64,000 nucleotides of DNA from Hyphomicrobiales bacterium (GTDB taxonomy: Bacteria > Pseudomonadota > Alphaproteobacteria > Rhizobiales > JAJFHB01): positions 124,001-188,000 of the forward strand of contig JAJFHE010000033.1 in the NCBI GenBank assembly GCA_021775755.1. Reading direction: 5' to 3'. Below are positions 63,081 through 64,000 of the stretch, one piece after another; within the stretch, counting starts at the first letter, position 1, and each line of letters begins with the position of its first letter. The position numbers and the translations under genes are program-made. The notes beneath the pieces are model-generated. The model saw nothing but the letters and a program-made list of their open reading frames with translations, had not been told where the DNA came from and made no database searches.

Positions 63081-64000
63081 TCACACGGCCAGGACGGAAC
63101 ATGCCTCAACCGGCATTTCGACATAAACCTCCATCCCCGCCTCAACGTTTGGCGAATCCTTCGGCGTCAGCATGGATATGACTTCCTGGCCCTGACAGTC
63201 GACGAGAATCTCGATCGTTGCCCCGATATCGCGCACGAACGAAACCGTGCCGGGTATCGAGTTGGATGGCTTCTTTTGACCCCTATTGCGCACCATCACT
63301 TCTTCCGGCCGGTTCAGAAGCAAAACTTCCGTGCCGGCGGCGAAGTCGCCGGTATTCGTTGCTATTTTCAACGTTTCGCCGTGGAGTTCGATCTGGTCGG
63401 GCGCAACCATTTTCGCGGGCAACAGGTTACTGGTGCCGATGAAGTCCGCGACAAACCGGTTCACCGGATTCTTGTAAATGTCCTGCGGCTCACCCACCTG
63501 GTGCACATTGGCATGTCCCATGACGACGATTTCATCGGCCATGGTCATTGCTTCGGTCTGGTCGTGGGTCACTACGATGGTGGTGATGCCGAGCCTTTGT
63601 TGCAGCAGGCGCAGCTCGATCTGCATGGATTCGCGCAAGTTTGCATCCAGCGCCGACATCGGTTCGTCGAGCAGGAAGATCTTCGGATCAAGCGCCAGCG
63701 CCCGGGCAATCGCAACGCGTTGGCGCTGGCCGCCCGACAGTTGTGAAATTCTGCGGTCTTCGACGCCGGGCAAGTGAATCAGCTCAAGCAACTCTTTTGT
63801 ACGTTCCGCACATTCCGCCTTTGACGCCCCGCGAATGCGCATCCCGTATGCGATGTTCTCGCCGACACTCAGATGCGGAAACAGCGCAAAGGATTGAAAA
63901 ACCATGCCGATATCGCGTTTGTGCGGAGGCACGCTGGTCATGTCGGCGCCGTCGAACGATATCCGCCCGTTTGTAGGAAGATCGAGACCCGCAATCATGC
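63081..64000 (-). CDS. ABC transporter ATP-binding protein (PotA type), 5' end outside window
   Basis: ATPase of a Pot-type importer; the visible part is 305 codons and continues beyond position 64000, so the Walker A region is missing. Present are GLDLPTNGRISFDGADMTSV, the Q-loop VFQSFALFPHLSV, signature [15 protein letters not shown], Walker B (IFLLDEPMSALDANLRES), the H-loop VVTHDQTEAMTMAD, and a C-terminal TOBE domain ending PVEACSVLAV. The internal Met at 63998 is not the start. A substrate-binding protein gene is expected further upstream. Confidence 0.92.
   Translation of the reverse strand, partial: MIAGLDLPTNGRISFDGADMTSVPPHKRDIGMVFQSFALFPHLSVGENIAYGMRIRGASKAECAERTKELLELIHLPGVEDRRISQLSGGQRQRVAIARALALDPKIFLLDEPMSALDANLRESMQIELRLLQQRLGITTIVVTHDQTEAMTMADEIVVMGHANVHQVGEPQDIYKNPVNRFVADFIGTSNLLPAKMVAPDQIELHGETLKIATNTGDFAAGTEVLLLNRPEEVMVRNRGQKKPSNSIPGTVSFVRDIGATIEILVDCQGQEVISMLTPKDSPNVEAGMEVYVEMPVEACSVLAV

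Noticed and set aside
1-64000. tRNA or rRNA genes
   Set aside because: No cloverleaf-like stretch with a TTCGA-type T loop and acceptor stem, and no rRNA-like sequence, was noticed in the gaps; a covariance search would be decisive.

Overview
This window is a stretch of high-GC chromosome from an alphaproteobacterium, most likely of the order Hyphomicrobiales (Rhizobiales). That placement is an inference from gene content and order. It rests on ruvC-ruvA-ruvB-ybgC together with tolQRAB-pal-cpoB, on a 6S RNA candidate between the formyl-THF cyclo-ligase gene and zapA, on a tkt-gap-pgk-fba(class I) run leading to efp, and on the cell-cycle genes rcdA (DUF1465), DUF1192 and trcR (DUF1013) close to rpmE.

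Layout. 0-5.5 kb: the Tol-Pal envelope-constriction operon on the minus strand. 5.5-16.1 kb: an accessory block that splits tolQ from ybgC. It holds a secreted DUF3179 protein flanked by imperfect direct repeats, a desaturase plus Rieske ferredoxin pair (MocD/MocE type) under a divergent LysR regulator, a transporter remnant, a PaiB-like protein, a secreted ten-TPR caspase-like protein, a HigBA toxin-antitoxin pair with a near-consensus promoter and operator, and a decayed membrane beta-propeller gene made of 126-bp tandem repeats. 16.1-22.5 kb: ybgC, ruvBAC, yebC, a YmdB-type phosphoesterase, formyl-THF cyclo-ligase, 6S RNA, zapA and a DUF4164 gene. 22.8-31.5 kb: central carbon metabolism (tkt, gap, pgk, fba), then a ThiE-like protein, a Sel1-repeat protein, efp and an inositol monophosphatase. 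31.7-35.6 kb: a MotA/ExbB-like plus MotB/OmpA-like pair and a half-size ABC exporter. 35.8-39.6 kb: rpmE, rcdA, a predicted small RNA, a 166-bp inverted-repeat element, DUF1192, a quinone oxidoreductase and trcR. 39.6-53.7 kb: mixed metabolism (SDR, PAP2, acyl-CoA synthetase, phytanoyl-CoA dioxygenase family, CoA-ester lyase, purEK, an EamA exporter, a D-2-hydroxyacid dehydrogenase), rpsU, a second possible small RNA, a hydrolase, MscS and an Lrp regulator. 53.7-61.4 kb: a signalling region with an orphan hybrid histidine kinase between two remnants of the same TPR-type gene, an MFS transporter, a SnoaL-like protein, and two LuxR-HTH regulators that share operator-like boxes spaced 23 bp apart. 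61.4-64 kb: a PotABC-type ABC importer, cut by the window end.

The most unusual items are the predicted small RNA beside rcdA with a CtrA-like box at its 5' side, the 49-bp-arm inverted-repeat element, the 23-bp-spaced boxes in front of two LuxR genes whose similar HTH domains are joined to different modules, the beta-propeller gene with several independent lesions, and the caspase/HigBA pair back to back in the block that interrupts the tol cluster. All functions here are read from sequence by eye; no database search was run.
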